This document shows positions 42,792 to 55,179 of a stretch of DNA of 64,000 nucleotides, in pieces; the first letter of the stretch is position 1, and every line of letters begins with the position of its first letter. Position numbers and translations under genes: made by a program. The stretch is from Metabacillus dongyingensis. GTDB lineage: Bacteria > Bacillota > Bacilli > Bacillales > Bacillaceae. The notes under the pieces are model-generated. The model was given only the letters and a program-made list of their open reading frames with translations, was not told the DNA's origin and made no database searches. The stretch is from assembly GCF_019933155.2 (NCBI RefSeq), contig NZ_CP082944.1, forward strand, positions 4,404,001-4,468,000, given 5' to 3'.

Positions 42792-44414
42792 TTACTGCTC
42801 TTTGCTAATTCCCGTAAATGGATGTTCGTCTCGATTAGCAGGGAAAGTAAAATTAGTAACATCCTTTTGATAGATTGCTGTTTTCTTAACATAAGAGATC
42901 GGAATAATGGCTCCCTGATCTTGGATTGATGTTAAGATTGACGAGTAAAGCTGTTGGCGTTTTTGCTCATCTGTTGTTTTCGGAACCTCGGCGATTTGTT
43001 TAAGTAATTCAGCTTTGTTCGGATATGCTGATATCGCCTCATTAAAGCCAAATCCTTCTGACAAAACAATGTTTAAGAACGTATGTGGATCATATGGAGC
43101 TCCGTAGTTACTAAAGAAATTAATATCAAACTTATTATCTTTAAATCGCTGAATTTGCTCTGTTAATTCAACTCCAACAATGTTTAACTTCACACCAATG
43201 GCTCCCCACTCAGCTTGAAGCGTTTCTGCCATTGTTTTTTGAATTGATTCTGCTGAATCATACATTAACTCGACTTCAAGAGTCTGTCCATCTTTTTCAC
43301 GTACCGTTTTTCCTTTAGGAAGCGTCCACCCTGCTTCATCTAATAACGATTTCGCTTTTTCTACATCATAATCAATGACCTTTGCTTCATTGCCCTTCGT
43401 ATAAGGGAGGTTTGTCGGTAAAATATAATCTGCTTTTTCCTCGTAACCAGATGTAATCCCTTCAACAAGTGCTTCTTTATTAAAACCATAATGTAACGCT
43501 TGACGTACCCGTTCATCGGAAAGCTGTTCTTTCGTTGAATTGATGACGAGCTGCCTTGTTGCAACTGGTTCAGAAATGCTAGTTTCATAATCTCCAGTAG
43601 ATTCCAATTGTTTGAAAGAATCTAAACTGATAGAACCTTCTCCGTAAATAAGGTCCAGCTCACCTTTTTCAAAAGCAAGTACCCGCGTTTCCGCATCAGG
43701 AATGACTTTCACTTGGATTTTCTCTTCTTTTGGAAGCTCACCCCAATAATTTTCATTACGCTTGTAAATAGCATATTCATCCGCTTTATGTTCTTCCAAA
43801 ATCCATGGACCTGTACCAATCGGTTCAACGACACCTTTTGAGGTATCACCATCTTCAGGAAATCCAGCTTCGCCTAAGAAACGAACTGGTCGAACAACAG
43901 CTAACTCCTGGATCGTTGGATAATATGGTTCAGTTAATGTCAGTTTAAACGTATTTTCGTCGATTACATCTGTTCGATCTATTTTCGAAATAAAACCTAA
44001 CCAGCTATGTAATTCTACATTATTTAAAATGGTATCGAAATTCTTTTTCACAATTTCTGCATTAAAGCTTGTTCCGTCGGAAAATTTCACATCTTGACGC
44101 AAATGAAACGTATATACTTTCCCGTCTTCAGAAATTTCCCATGACTCAGCTAGATGTGGTTTTAGTTCGCCACCCTCTTGGTAGCTTACTAACGGTTCAT
44201 ACACCATCGACTGAGCAAATAATTGTGAAGGATTATAAATATGCGGATTCATTTCTCCTACATCTCTCGGCCAAGCCAATGTTAGCATATTGTCATGATC
44301 GTCTTTTGGCGCTGAAACATCGTTAGCTTTTGTACAGCCAAATAATAGTGTTGATAATAATAAAATAAATACAGTTATAAATAACATCTGTCGGCTATTT
44401 CTTCCATTAAACAT
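42792..44414 (-). CDS. nikA: NikA-like nickel/metallophore-binding lipoprotein
   Basis: A 540-residue binding protein whose pattern follows E. coli NikA closely: TLAWPRDVGEMNPHIYNPSQ, FAQSMVYEPLV, PIGTGPWILEEHKA and NYGAPYDPHTFL without their flanks. A signal peptide ends in the lipobox LFGC. The arginine of the RPVRF segment (NikA R137) and the tyrosine of GAPYDPH are kept. The tryptophan before GAPY is tyrosine, and no histidine stands at the place of NikA H416. The ligand may therefore be a different nickel chelate or metallophore, as in Staphylococcus CntA. A Fur box overlaps the promoter. Confidence 0.85.
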   Translation of the reverse strand: MFNGRNSRQMLFITVFILLLSTLLFGCTKANDVSAPKDDHDNMLTLAWPRDVGEMNPHIYNPSQLFAQSMVYEPLVSYQEGGELKPHLAESWEISEDGKVYTFHLRQDVKFSDGTSFNAEIVKKNFDTILNNVELHSWLGFISKIDRTDVIDENTFKLTLTEPYYPTIQELAVVRPVRFLGEAGFPEDGDTSKGVVEPIGTGPWILEEHKADEYAIYKRNENYWGELPKEEKIQVKVIPDAETRVLAFEKGELDLIYGEGSISLDSFKQLESTGDYETSISEPVATRQLVINSTKEQLSDERVRQALHYGFNKEALVEGITSGYEEKADYILPTNLPYTKGNEAKVIDYDVEKAKSLLDEAGWTLPKGKTVREKDGQTLEVELMYDSAESIQKTMAETLQAEWGAIGVKLNIVGVELTEQIQRFKDNKFDINFFSNYGAPYDPHTFLNIVLSEGFGFNEAISAYPNKAELLKQIAEVPKTTDEQKRQQLYSSILTSIQDQGAIIPISYVKKTAIYQKDVTNFTFPANRDEHPFTGISKEQ

Positions 44415-44438
44415 AATGCACTTCCTCCAGGTCGCTAA

Positions 44439-44453
44439 TGATAATCATTTTCA
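44439..44453. promoter_or_regulatory. Fur-type box at the nikA promoter
   Basis: TGATAATCATTTTCA matches the Bacillus 7-1-7 Fur consensus TGATAATNATTATCA at all but one base. It abuts the -10 box and covers the likely transcript start. PerR and Zur boxes are similar, so the family member is not fixed by sequence. Confidence 0.7.
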
Positions 44454-44482
44454 ATTGTAATCAGTATGCATGATACTGTCAA
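44454..44482 (-). promoter_or_regulatory. nikA promoter
   Basis: On the minus strand TTGACA (44482-44477) and TACAAT (44459-44454) are 17 bp apart, nearly consensus. Confidence 0.8.
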
Positions 44483-44805
44483 TACAATGTCAGAAACTTT
44501 CGAAAACCGATATGGACACCTTTAACTTTTACTCTTCTTCAACAATCTGGCCCTTTTGCGAAATAACGGCTATTGCCTTCTTAAAATAAATGTCCAAAAC
44601 CCCCTCCTTAAATATTAGAAAGGCACAGCATTAATTTGTTAAATGCTGTGCTGATTTACCGTTTTGCGCCTCTTAACTTAAAACGTTACAAGCATTTTAA
44701 TCATCTATTAATCGGCTCGCAAACTAAAACTTTGCTGCAGAAAATTAGTCCTTACTGTGAACTTAATGTACAAAATATAGTTAACTTACTTTAATAACTT
44801 TATTT
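44483..44805. other. Intergenic region between nikA and the citrate transporter
   Basis: No gene is visible. A 10-bp hairpin, GCACAGCATT (44623-44632) with AATGCTGTGC (44642-44651), lies in the middle without a T-run; it may mark a binding site for the CitT-like regulator or a small repeat. Confidence 0.4.
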
Positions 44806-44819
44806 TGTAAACGTTTTCA
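44806..44819. promoter_or_regulatory. cre site before the citrate transporter
   Basis: TGTAAACGTTTTCA matches the CcpA consensus TGWAARCGYTWWCW at all 14 positions. It lies 52 bp before the start codon. CcpA repression of citM is established in B. subtilis. Confidence 0.8.
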
Positions 44820-44870
44820 TTTCAGAATATTTTGTATACACTTTATTTACTAACAAAAGAGGTGAAGACC

Positions 44871-46169
44871 ATGCTTGCATTATTAGGATTTTTAATGATA
44901 ATCACATTCATGATTTTAATTATGACAAAACGGCTAACGGCTATGATTGCACTGATGGTAGTTCCAGTTGTTTTTGCATTAATCGGCGGATTCGGAAAAG
45001 AAATCGGACCCATGGCGCTTGATGGCATAAAAAGTGTAGCACCCACAGGCATAATGATCCTATTTGCCATTCTCTTTTTCGGCATAATGATTGATGCAGG
45101 AGTATTTGATCCTATTATTTCAACCATCCTGAAAGTTGTAAAAGGAGATCCTGTAAAGATAGCCATCGGTACGGCAGTCCTCGCATTGTTGATTTCCTTA
45201 GATGGGGATGGAACCACAACATATATAATTACGATTTCTGCCATGCTTCCATTGTATAAACGAATTGGCATGAGGCCGCTGATATTAGCAGGGATTGCCG
45301 TATCTGCTTCAGGTGTTATGAACCTACTGCCATGGGGAGGACCTACTGCCAGAGCCATGACGGCATTGAATCTTGAGATGTCGGATATTTTCACTCCAGT
45401 CATTCCCTCAATGGCTGGCGGAATATTGTTTGTATTATTCATGGCTTATTGCCTTGGGAAAAAAGAGCGCAAAAGAGTGGGTATACTTGAAATTGATTAC
45501 AGCACAATGGCCATGCAGCAGGCGGCGGCTTCTGCAGAGGAAGCTGGTATTAAAAGGCCAAAACTAATTGTTGTGAATTACCTGTTAACCATCATGCTTT
45601 TAGTGGCGCTAATCAACGAAGTCCTGCCAACTACTGTCTTGTTTATGATTGGTTTTGCCATTGCTATTACGATGAATTATCCAAAATTAAGTGACCAAAA
45701 AGCGAGGATTTCAAACTATGCTGATAATGCATTATCAGTCATTTCAATGGTGTTTGCAGCAGGTATTTTTACAGGTATTCTCTCAGGGACTAAAATGGTA
45801 GATGCCATCGCAAACACTATGATTACGCATATACCTGATGCCTTTGGTTCACAATTAGCTCTTATTACAGCGATACTAAGTGCTCCCTTTACATTTTTCA
45901 TGTCCAATGATGCATTTTACTACGGCGTTTTGCCATTGCTCGCCAAGGCGGCTGCCGGATATGGAATTGACCCTGCATTTATTGGACGTGCATCACTTCT
46001 CGGATTGCCTGTCCATCTATTAAGTCCGCTAGTACCGTCGACATACCTTTTAGTCGGAATGGTTGGAGAAGATTTCGGGGACTTGCAGCGCACCTTCCTG
46101 AAATGGGCCTGCGGATCGACAGCCGTAATGATTTTAGTAGCTCTTGCCTTATCAATTATTCCTTTATAA
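44871..46169 (+). CDS. citM: CitMHS-family citrate transporter
   Basis: A 432-residue membrane protein with about 12 helices. The family pattern of metal-citrate:proton symporters (CitM/CitH) is clear: FGIMIDAGVFDPII, SLDGDGTTTYIITISAMLPLYKR without flanks, VMNLLPWGGPTARA and FFMSNDAFYYGVLP. ATG 44871 has AGAGGTGAAG upstream; the earlier start at 44832 does not. It carries a perfect cre site and so should be silent on preferred sugars. The CitS/CitT-like pair at 34.9-37.2 kb is its expected activator. Mg- versus Ca-citrate preference cannot be told. Confidence 0.87.
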   Translation: MLALLGFLMIITFMILIMTKRLTAMIALMVVPVVFALIGGFGKEIGPMALDGIKSVAPTGIMILFAILFFGIMIDAGVFDPIISTILKVVKGDPVKIAIGTAVLALLISLDGDGTTTYIITISAMLPLYKRIGMRPLILAGIAVSASGVMNLLPWGGPTARAMTALNLEMSDIFTPVIPSMAGGILFVLFMAYCLGKKERKRVGILEIDYSTMAMQQAAASAEEAGIKRPKLIVVNYLLTIMLLVALINEVLPTTVLFMIGFAIAITMNYPKLSDQKARISNYADNALSVISMVFAAGIFTGILSGTKMVDAIANTMITHIPDAFGSQLALITAILSAPFTFFMSNDAFYYGVLPLLAKAAAGYGIDPAFIGRASLLGLPVHLLSPLVPSTYLLVGMVGEDFGDLQRTFLKWACGSTAVMILVALALSIIPL

Positions 46170-46203
46170 TAATTAAAAAGAAGGAATTCAACCCTAAAAA
46201 ATA

Positions 46204-46240
46204 GAGAAACCCCGGATGTTTTTTATACAGGGTTTCTCAT
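46204..46240 (+). terminator. Terminator of the citrate transporter gene
   Basis: GAGAAACCC (46204-46212) and GGGTTTCTC (46230-46238) form a 9-bp stem. The tail is only moderately T-rich. Confidence 0.6.
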
Positions 46241-46267
46241 TCTATATATTTTATAAAGTGCTCCAAA

Positions 46268-46312
46268 CTAAAAAACCTATCTCTGAACATCTGCTCCTCA
46301 GAAATAGGTTTC
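46268..46312 (-). terminator. Terminator of the hut operon
   Basis: On the minus strand AAACCTATTTCTGA and TCAGAGATAGGTTT form a hairpin followed by TTTTAG, 45 bp after hutG. Confidence 0.7.
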
Positions 46313-46354
46313 TATCATCATGAAATCCCGTTTTTCAATTTATAAAACCCAATT

Positions 46355-50223
<3,869 letters not shown>

Positions 50224-50227
<4 letters not shown>

Positions 50228-51756
50228 GATAAAATTTCCCCCTTTGTATCGTTATAATCTTTTTTAAATCTCTTTACATCTGCTTTTTTCAGCCAGGCCG
50301 CAGCTGCTTCTATATCCTTTGAAAATACTCTGTCCTTCGTAATAGCCGGGACAACAGTTCTTCCATGAAAATAAAATGTTCTTGTCGTTTCCGACATTTT
50401 CTCAATTCCCCGGTAGGCTGCTGCCTCCATCGCACAAATCAATTCAATGGCAAGAACACGTCTGCAGTTTTGAATAATTTGATAGGCGTGCCTTGAGGCA
50501 ATCGTACCCATGCTGACGTGATCCTCCTGATTGGCTGATGATGGAATTGAATCAACACTTGCCGGGTGTGCAAGCGTCTTGTTTTCAGAGACAAGCGACG
50601 CAGCACAATATTGCATGATCATCGCTCCGGACTGAAGACCGGGCATTGGACTCAAAAACGGCGGCAGATCATTGAGCTGCGGATTGACAAGTCTTTCGAT
50701 TCTGCGTTCCGAAATATTTGCAAGCTCGGCGATGCCAACCTTCAAGAAATCCATGGCAAACGCAATTGGCTGACCGTGGAAATTCCCTCCTGACAAAACC
50801 TTTTTGCCATCATCAAAAATCAGCGGATTATCCGTAGCAGCGTTCATTTCAATTTCAAGCTTATCTTTTACATAAGAAAGGACCTGAAGACTTGCCCCAT
50901 GAACCTGCGGAATGCACCTTAATGAGTAGGCATCCTGAACTCTCAGCTCTCCCTGATGCGTCACGAGATAGCTGCCATTTAAAATCCCGCTGATTCGCTC
51001 GGCTACTTCAATTTGTTCTTTGTAGCCCCGGGCAATATGAATGTCCTCATCAAACGCATCAATGATTCCCCTCAGACCTTCAATCGTCATCGAAGCAATG
51101 TAGTCTGCCTGCAGCGCCACCGCTTCAGCTTCGATGTAATTGACGAGGCCCATTGCTGTCATTGCCTGTGTGCCATTGATTAAAGCCAGACCTTCTTTAG
51201 CCTGCAGAGTAACAGGGTGAAGTCCCGCTGTCTGAAACGCTTCTGCAGTCTGCATTTTCCGCCCCTGGTAAAAAACCTCACCTTCACCTACAAGAACAAG
51301 AGCCATATGAGATAAAGGCGCTAAATCCCCGCTCGCACCAAGTGAGCCCTGCTCGGGCACAACAGGATGAATTTCATGATTCAGGAGTGAAGCAAGTAAA
51401 GATAATACCTCTTTGCGGACACCGGAAAAACCTTTCAATAATGCATTAAGCCGAAGCAAAAGCATCCCCCTGGAAACCTCTTCAGGAAACGGATCTCCGA
51501 CACCGCATGCATGACTTCGAATCAAATTGATTTGCAGCTCTTCTGCATGTTCCGCATCAATCAGTACATCGCTGAACTTCCCAAATCCCGTTGTAATACC
51601 GTAAACGACCTTCTTCTGAGCCACTATGTTTTCAACCGCTTTTCTGCTCTTTTCCACCTTATCCCATACATAGTCAGGAATATGGATCATAGCTTTTTCA
51701 TATAAAACCTTCTTTGCGGATTCAATTGTGAGTGTACTTCCCGTTAATTCGATCAT
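50224..51756 (-). CDS. hutH: Histidine ammonia-lyase HutH
   Basis: A 510-residue enzyme that removes ammonia from L-histidine to give urocanate. The autocatalytic MIO cofactor forms from A141-S142-G143 in [27 protein letters not shown] near residue 52 and NGTQAMTA further on are conserved active-site segments. A terminator and HutP-binding RNA sit between hutP and this gene, so expression depends on histidine and HutP. Confidence 0.95.
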
Positions 51757-51764
51757 AATCTGCT

Positions 51765-51866
51765 CCTCTTTTAATCAAAATGAAAAACAAAAAGGAGGCC
51801 ATACCAATAGAAACACGTTAAACCGTGTTTTCTACCGATACAGCCCCCTGCTATCTATTAACTATG
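51765..51866 (-). promoter_or_regulatory. HutP-controlled terminator/antiterminator of the hut operon
   Basis: On the minus strand TAG-TTAA-TAG-ATAG-CAG (51864-51848) is a run of three NAG triplets with 4-nt spacers, the HutP recognition pattern. It is followed by a long hairpin (about GGGGGCTGTATCGGTAG with the complementary CTATTGGTATGGCCTCC) and a T-rich tail, TTTTTGTTTTT, ahead of hutH. HutP with histidine should prevent termination here. Confidence 0.85.
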
Positions 51867-51874
51867 GGCGCATC

Positions 51875-52333
51875 TTATATATGATTAATTCCCAAACCCA
51901 TTGCCTCATGCTCTGATCCTTTGACAGGAGCACCTATTGTGCCATACAGAGCAATCGCGATCCATTCACCTTCTGTTTCTGCCTCGTAAGGCTTCCCCCG
52001 GACAATGGCAAATCGAAGACCAACTGTTCGCAAAACACTTCCAAGCTGAACCTGCCCTCTTGTCACACCATGAAGCGCTTCCATGATGGCATGATATAAA
52101 GCGTGTGTTTCGCGGTATCCATCAGGTGATATCACACCTGAACGCTTTGCTGCAGTTTCAATGGCCGCCACTACTTTATGCGTCTCCATTGAACCCGTTT
52201 TCCCCTGACAAAATTGAAACCCCTGCTCTGTCAGCTGTTCCCCGTAAAAATGATCATTTTCACCGATTAGAACGAGCTGCATGGCATTTCTCCCAATACG
52301 ATGATCCGGTTGTATGCTCATATCTATTCTCAC
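51875..52333 (-). CDS. hutP: Hut operon antiterminator HutP
   Basis: A 152-residue RNA-binding protein that, with L-histidine and Mg, binds NAG triplets and opens the hut terminator. [30 protein letters not shown] and the C-terminal GLGINHI follow B. subtilis HutP closely; the histidines of the metal site are present. Start GTG 52333 or ATG 52321 are both possible. It is the first gene of hutPHUIG. Confidence 0.93.
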   Translation of the reverse strand: MRIDMSIQPDHRIGRNAMQLVLIGENDHFYGEQLTEQGFQFCQGKTGSMETHKVVAAIETAAKRSGVISPDGYRETHALYHAIMEALHGVTRGQVQLGSVLRTVGLRFAIVRGKPYEAETEGEWIAIALYGTIGAPVKGSEHEAMGLGINHI

Positions 52334-52342
52334 TTCATACTG

Positions 52343-52357
52343 AATTTTCTGATAAAC
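52343..52357. promoter_or_regulatory. Candidate CodY box in the hutP leader
   Basis: AATTTTCTGATAAAC agrees with the CodY consensus AATTTTCWGAAAATT at 12 of 15 bases and lies between the -10 box and hutP. CodY repression of hut is known in B. subtilis. Confidence 0.45.
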
Positions 52358-52371
52358 TAATGTCTACCGTT

Positions 52372-52400
52372 AGTGTATGATTGAAATGGATTTATGTCAA
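52372..52400 (-). promoter_or_regulatory. hut operon promoter
   Basis: On the minus strand TTGACA (52400-52395) and TACACT (52377-52372) are 17 bp apart. Confidence 0.75.
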
Positions 52401-52447
52401 GATGCCTTTGGATGTTTTGTCAGATTTTCCAAGGGACATACATCCTT

Positions 52448-52482
52448 AAAATAAACAAACCGCCCTTATAATAAGGACGGTC
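52448..52482 (-). terminator. Terminator of the cstA gene
   Basis: On the minus strand ACCGTCCTTA and TAAGGGCGGT make a hairpin with one internal mismatch, followed by TTGTTTATTTT. Confidence 0.75.
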
Positions 52483-52492
52483 CAATCAAACA

Positions 52493-54283
52493 TTATGCTG
52501 ATTTGGCTAATTGGGCCCGCGGGCTATTCCAATTTGCAAGCCATTTTTTAACGGCTGCAACCATAATAATAATCCCTAAAATCAGCATGATAATGGATAA
52601 TGCTGCGTTTAACACGCTGTAGCCAGGTGCAGCTGAATTAAGATACACATTTTTAATCATCCAGTAGCCCGCATAGTTTACAGTTACATACAAGTATGCA
52701 AGCGGTATCAAACACGTGAGCATGTATCTGCGTTTATCTGCAATTTTCAAAATAACCGTTGCTCCGACAATCAATCCGATTGAGGCCATTAATTGGTTAG
52801 ATACACCGAACAGCGCCCATACGGATCCAATGTCTCCAGTAAAGAGCAGGCTGCCCCACAAGAAGCAGGCCAATGCACTTGCAAAAACAGCTCCCGGGAT
52901 CCAGTCCACTCGTTTCATTGGTTTATAGAAGACACCTATGAAATCCTGAATCAGATAACGGGAAACACGTGTACCTGAATCAATAGCTGTTAAAATAAAG
53001 AGTGCTTCGAACATGATAACAAACTGGAAGAAGTAAGATGAAAGCTTGCTGAACCATGGAATTTCAGTAAAGATATACGTCATTCCAACAGCCAGTGTAA
53101 CCGCTCCGCCAGTTCTTCCTTCTAAGTTCAGCCCAATTGCCTCGCTCAGCATTGGAAGGTTTACAACATCCATGCCCAATGTTCTAAACACTTCAGGTGT
53201 AGAGTTGATTGCAAAATAATCTCCAGGCTGCAGGGCTGTGGCCGCAATTAAAGCCATAATCCCTACTAAACATTCTACAAGCATGGCACCAAAGCCAACT
53301 ACTTTTATATCACTCCATCGATCGATCATTTTTGGTGTTGTACCAGATCCAACAAAGGCGTGGAAACCTGAAATTGCTCCGCATGCGATCGTAATGGATA
53401 TGAACGGCCAAACCGGTCCTGCCAGAATGGGACCTCCTCCATTAACAAACTCTGTTACAGCTGGAAATGGAATATCGGGATTTACGACGAAAACTCCCAG
53501 GATAAGAGCGATAAAAACTCCGATTTTCATAAAGCTACTCAGATAGTCCCGAGGTGCAAGCAATAACCACACTGGCAGAGCTGCGGCAAAGAAAGCATAG
53601 ATCGGCAAAATAATAGAAAGGGTTTTCGAATCAAGGGTCAGCCAGTCACCAATGATCGTATTCTGAATGTATGGACCAGTAAAAACTGCAGCTAATATCA
53701 AAATAAAACCTGCAATAGAAGCCCCTTTTAGATTTCCGGTCTTTTTGTGATACAAACCTACTCCCATTGCAATTGGAATCGTAATTCCAACTGAAAAAGT
53801 TCCCCACGGATTTTTTTCTAAAGCGTGTAAAACAACCATGGAAAGGCCTGCCATCGTAATCGTAATAATAAATAACATCGCGAGGCCTGTACAAAAACCT
53901 GCTACAGGACCTAATTCTTCTTTAGCAACTTCAGCTAATGATTGACCATTTTTTCTCATTGATGCAAAAAGGACAACTGCATCATGAACGGCTCCGCCGA
54001 TTACTGCCCCAATTAATAACCACAGCAGCCCGGGTAAATAGCCAAATTGAGCCGCTAAAATAGGACCTACCAATGGACCTGCAGCTGCAATGGCAGCAAA
54101 GTGATGGCCAAAAGTAACCCAGCGGTTCGTAGGCACATAATCTTTTCCATCCTCAAGATCATGAGCTGGCGTTTTTTTGGAATCATCTAATTTTAAGACC
54201 TTTACAGCCAGAAAAGTGCCGTATAAACGATAAGCTATCATTAAAATACACATGGATCCTATTACAATTGTAATCGCATTCAT
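52493..54283 (-). CDS. cstA: CstA-family carbon starvation protein, probable pyruvate/peptide transporter
   Basis: A 596-residue membrane protein with about 16 helices. Family motifs include RWVTFGHHFAAIAAAGPLVG without flanks, GAVHDAVVLFASMR, GFHAFVGSGTTPKMI and AIDSGTRVSRYLIQD. CstA and BtsT (YjiY) of E. coli are members; BtsT is a high-affinity pyruvate transporter. A LytS/LytT-type system lies directly upstream on the same strand, the same partnership that controls pyruvate uptake in E. coli and B. subtilis. Pyruvate is therefore the favoured substrate; peptides are the older suggestion. Confidence 0.87.
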   Translation of the reverse strand: MNAITIVIGSMCILMIAYRLYGTFLAVKVLKLDDSKKTPAHDLEDGKDYVPTNRWVTFGHHFAAIAAAGPLVGPILAAQFGYLPGLLWLLIGAVIGGAVHDAVVLFASMRKNGQSLAEVAKEELGPVAGFCTGLAMLFIITITMAGLSMVVLHALEKNPWGTFSVGITIPIAMGVGLYHKKTGNLKGASIAGFILILAAVFTGPYIQNTIIGDWLTLDSKTLSIILPIYAFFAAALPVWLLLAPRDYLSSFMKIGVFIALILGVFVVNPDIPFPAVTEFVNGGGPILAGPVWPFISITIACGAISGFHAFVGSGTTPKMIDRWSDIKVVGFGAMLVECLVGIMALIAATALQPGDYFAINSTPEVFRTLGMDVVNLPMLSEAIGLNLEGRTGGAVTLAVGMTYIFTEIPWFSKLSSYFFQFVIMFEALFILTAIDSGTRVSRYLIQDFIGVFYKPMKRVDWIPGAVFASALACFLWGSLLFTGDIGSVWALFGVSNQLMASIGLIVGATVILKIADKRRYMLTCLIPLAYLYVTVNYAGYWMIKNVYLNSAAPGYSVLNAALSIIMLILGIIIMVAAVKKWLANWNSPRAQLAKSA

Positions 54284-54329
54284 TTTGCACTGCCTCCTAA
54301 AACCATATTCGTAAAATTATCATACTAAA

Positions 54330-54354
54330 TGAAAGCGAATTCACAGCGTTTTCA
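54330..54354. promoter_or_regulatory. Inverted repeat with cre-like arms before cstA
   Basis: TGAAAGCG (54330-54337) and CGTTTTCA (54347-54354) are inverted half-sites 9 bp apart. Each resembles half of a cre site, but no single 14-bp match exists. CcpA control would be sensible for a carbon-starvation transporter. Confidence 0.35.
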
Positions 54355-54378
54355 TGATAACCTGTCGGATATTAGGAA

Positions 54379-54411
54379 TGAGGTGCAAAATAGTCAGGTT
54401 GAAATGCAAAA
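54379..54411 (-). promoter_or_regulatory. 21-bp-period direct repeat, candidate LytTR-regulator binding site
   Basis: TGAGGTGCAAAA (54379-54390) and TGAAATGCAAAA (54400-54411), on the minus strand TTTTGCACCTCA and TTTTGCATTTCA, are direct copies with a 21-bp period. LytTR-domain regulators bind such paired direct repeats. The E. coli YpdB site, as I recall it, is GGCATTTCAT twice with 11 bp between, the same core and period. Confidence 0.65.
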
Positions 54412-54438
54412 GAATGAAAGCGGTTTTTTCAGCAAGAA

Positions 54439-55179
54439 TTAAAATCCCAGCCGCTGTTTCAGCTCTTTTACATAAGTACGGCTTACCGGTACTTTCGATC
54501 CATCTTTCATGATGAGATTATATGTTGAGTTAAACCATGGTTCAATCTCTGAAATGTGCTGCAAATTGACAAGAAAGCTCCGGTGTACACGCACAAACGA
54601 ATCATGGCTCAGTTTCTTCTCAACTGTTACTAACGGTTCTCCCGTTTTATATTCCTGCTCCATTGTTTTAATAAGCGTTTTTCCTTCTGCAGAACCAACG
54701 TAGACAATTGCTGGAATATCTACTAACGCGATCCGTTCTTCAACCAATAGAGGTATTTTCCCTGTTTGTTCCATTTTATAAGAACGGGTATCTGATTGGG
54801 TTTCTATTCCGCCAATCGTTTTAAGACTGAAAATTTTATCTAAGGTTTGTTGTATCCGCAATTCATCAAATGGTTTTAAAATATAATCAACTGCATCCAA
54901 TTCAAATGCTTTTAAAGCATATTCATCATAAGCAGTAGCAAAAATGATTGCAGGTGAAGGTTCTAATGCTCGAATTTGCTCGGCTAACTGCAAGCCGCTG
55001 TCTTCGGCAAGTTCTATATCCAAAAACACGAGATGCGGTTTGCGATCAAGTATTTGCTGGATAGCATCTTCTATGCAGTCGGCTTCCCCAACAATTTCTA
55101 TCCTCTTACTCCTAAGCAGGAGATATTTTAATTCATCTCTCGCCAACGGTTCATCATCTACTATAAAAGCCTTTAACAT
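54439..55179 (-). CDS. LytT/BtsR-type response regulator with LytTR DNA-binding domain
   Basis: A 246-residue regulator. The receiver domain has D8, D9 and phospho-acceptor D54 in LVFLDIELAEDSG. Residues about 140-246 form a LytTR domain, with SFVRVHRSFLVNLQHI and the C-terminal VPVSRTYVKELKQRLGF. ATG 55179 lies inside the end of the kinase gene, so the two are translationally coupled, although the ribosome-binding site is 12 nt away. The gap to cstA holds a 21-bp-period repeat that is its likely site. Confidence 0.88.
   Translation of the reverse strand: MLKAFIVDDEPLARDELKYLLLRSKRIEIVGEADCIEDAIQQILDRKPHLVFLDIELAEDSGLQLAEQIRALEPSPAIIFATAYDEYALKAFELDAVDYILKPFDELRIQQTLDKIFSLKTIGGIETQSDTRSYKMEQTGKIPLLVEERIALVDIPAIVYVGSAEGKTLIKTMEQEYKTGEPLVTVEKKLSHDSFVRVHRSFLVNLQHISEIEPWFNSTYNLIMKDGSKVPVSRTYVKELKQRLGF

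Noticed and set aside
39145..44414. Oligopeptide (Opp/Dpp) importer
   Set aside because: The binding protein follows NikA closely over its whole length, and the ATPase pair looks like NikD/NikE; a Fur box also argues for metal rather than peptide transport.
44843..45442. Minus-strand reading frame of about 200 codons opposite the citrate transporter
   Set aside because: It is the mirror of a membrane-protein gene with strong coding evidence; its sequence has no family features and no start signal.
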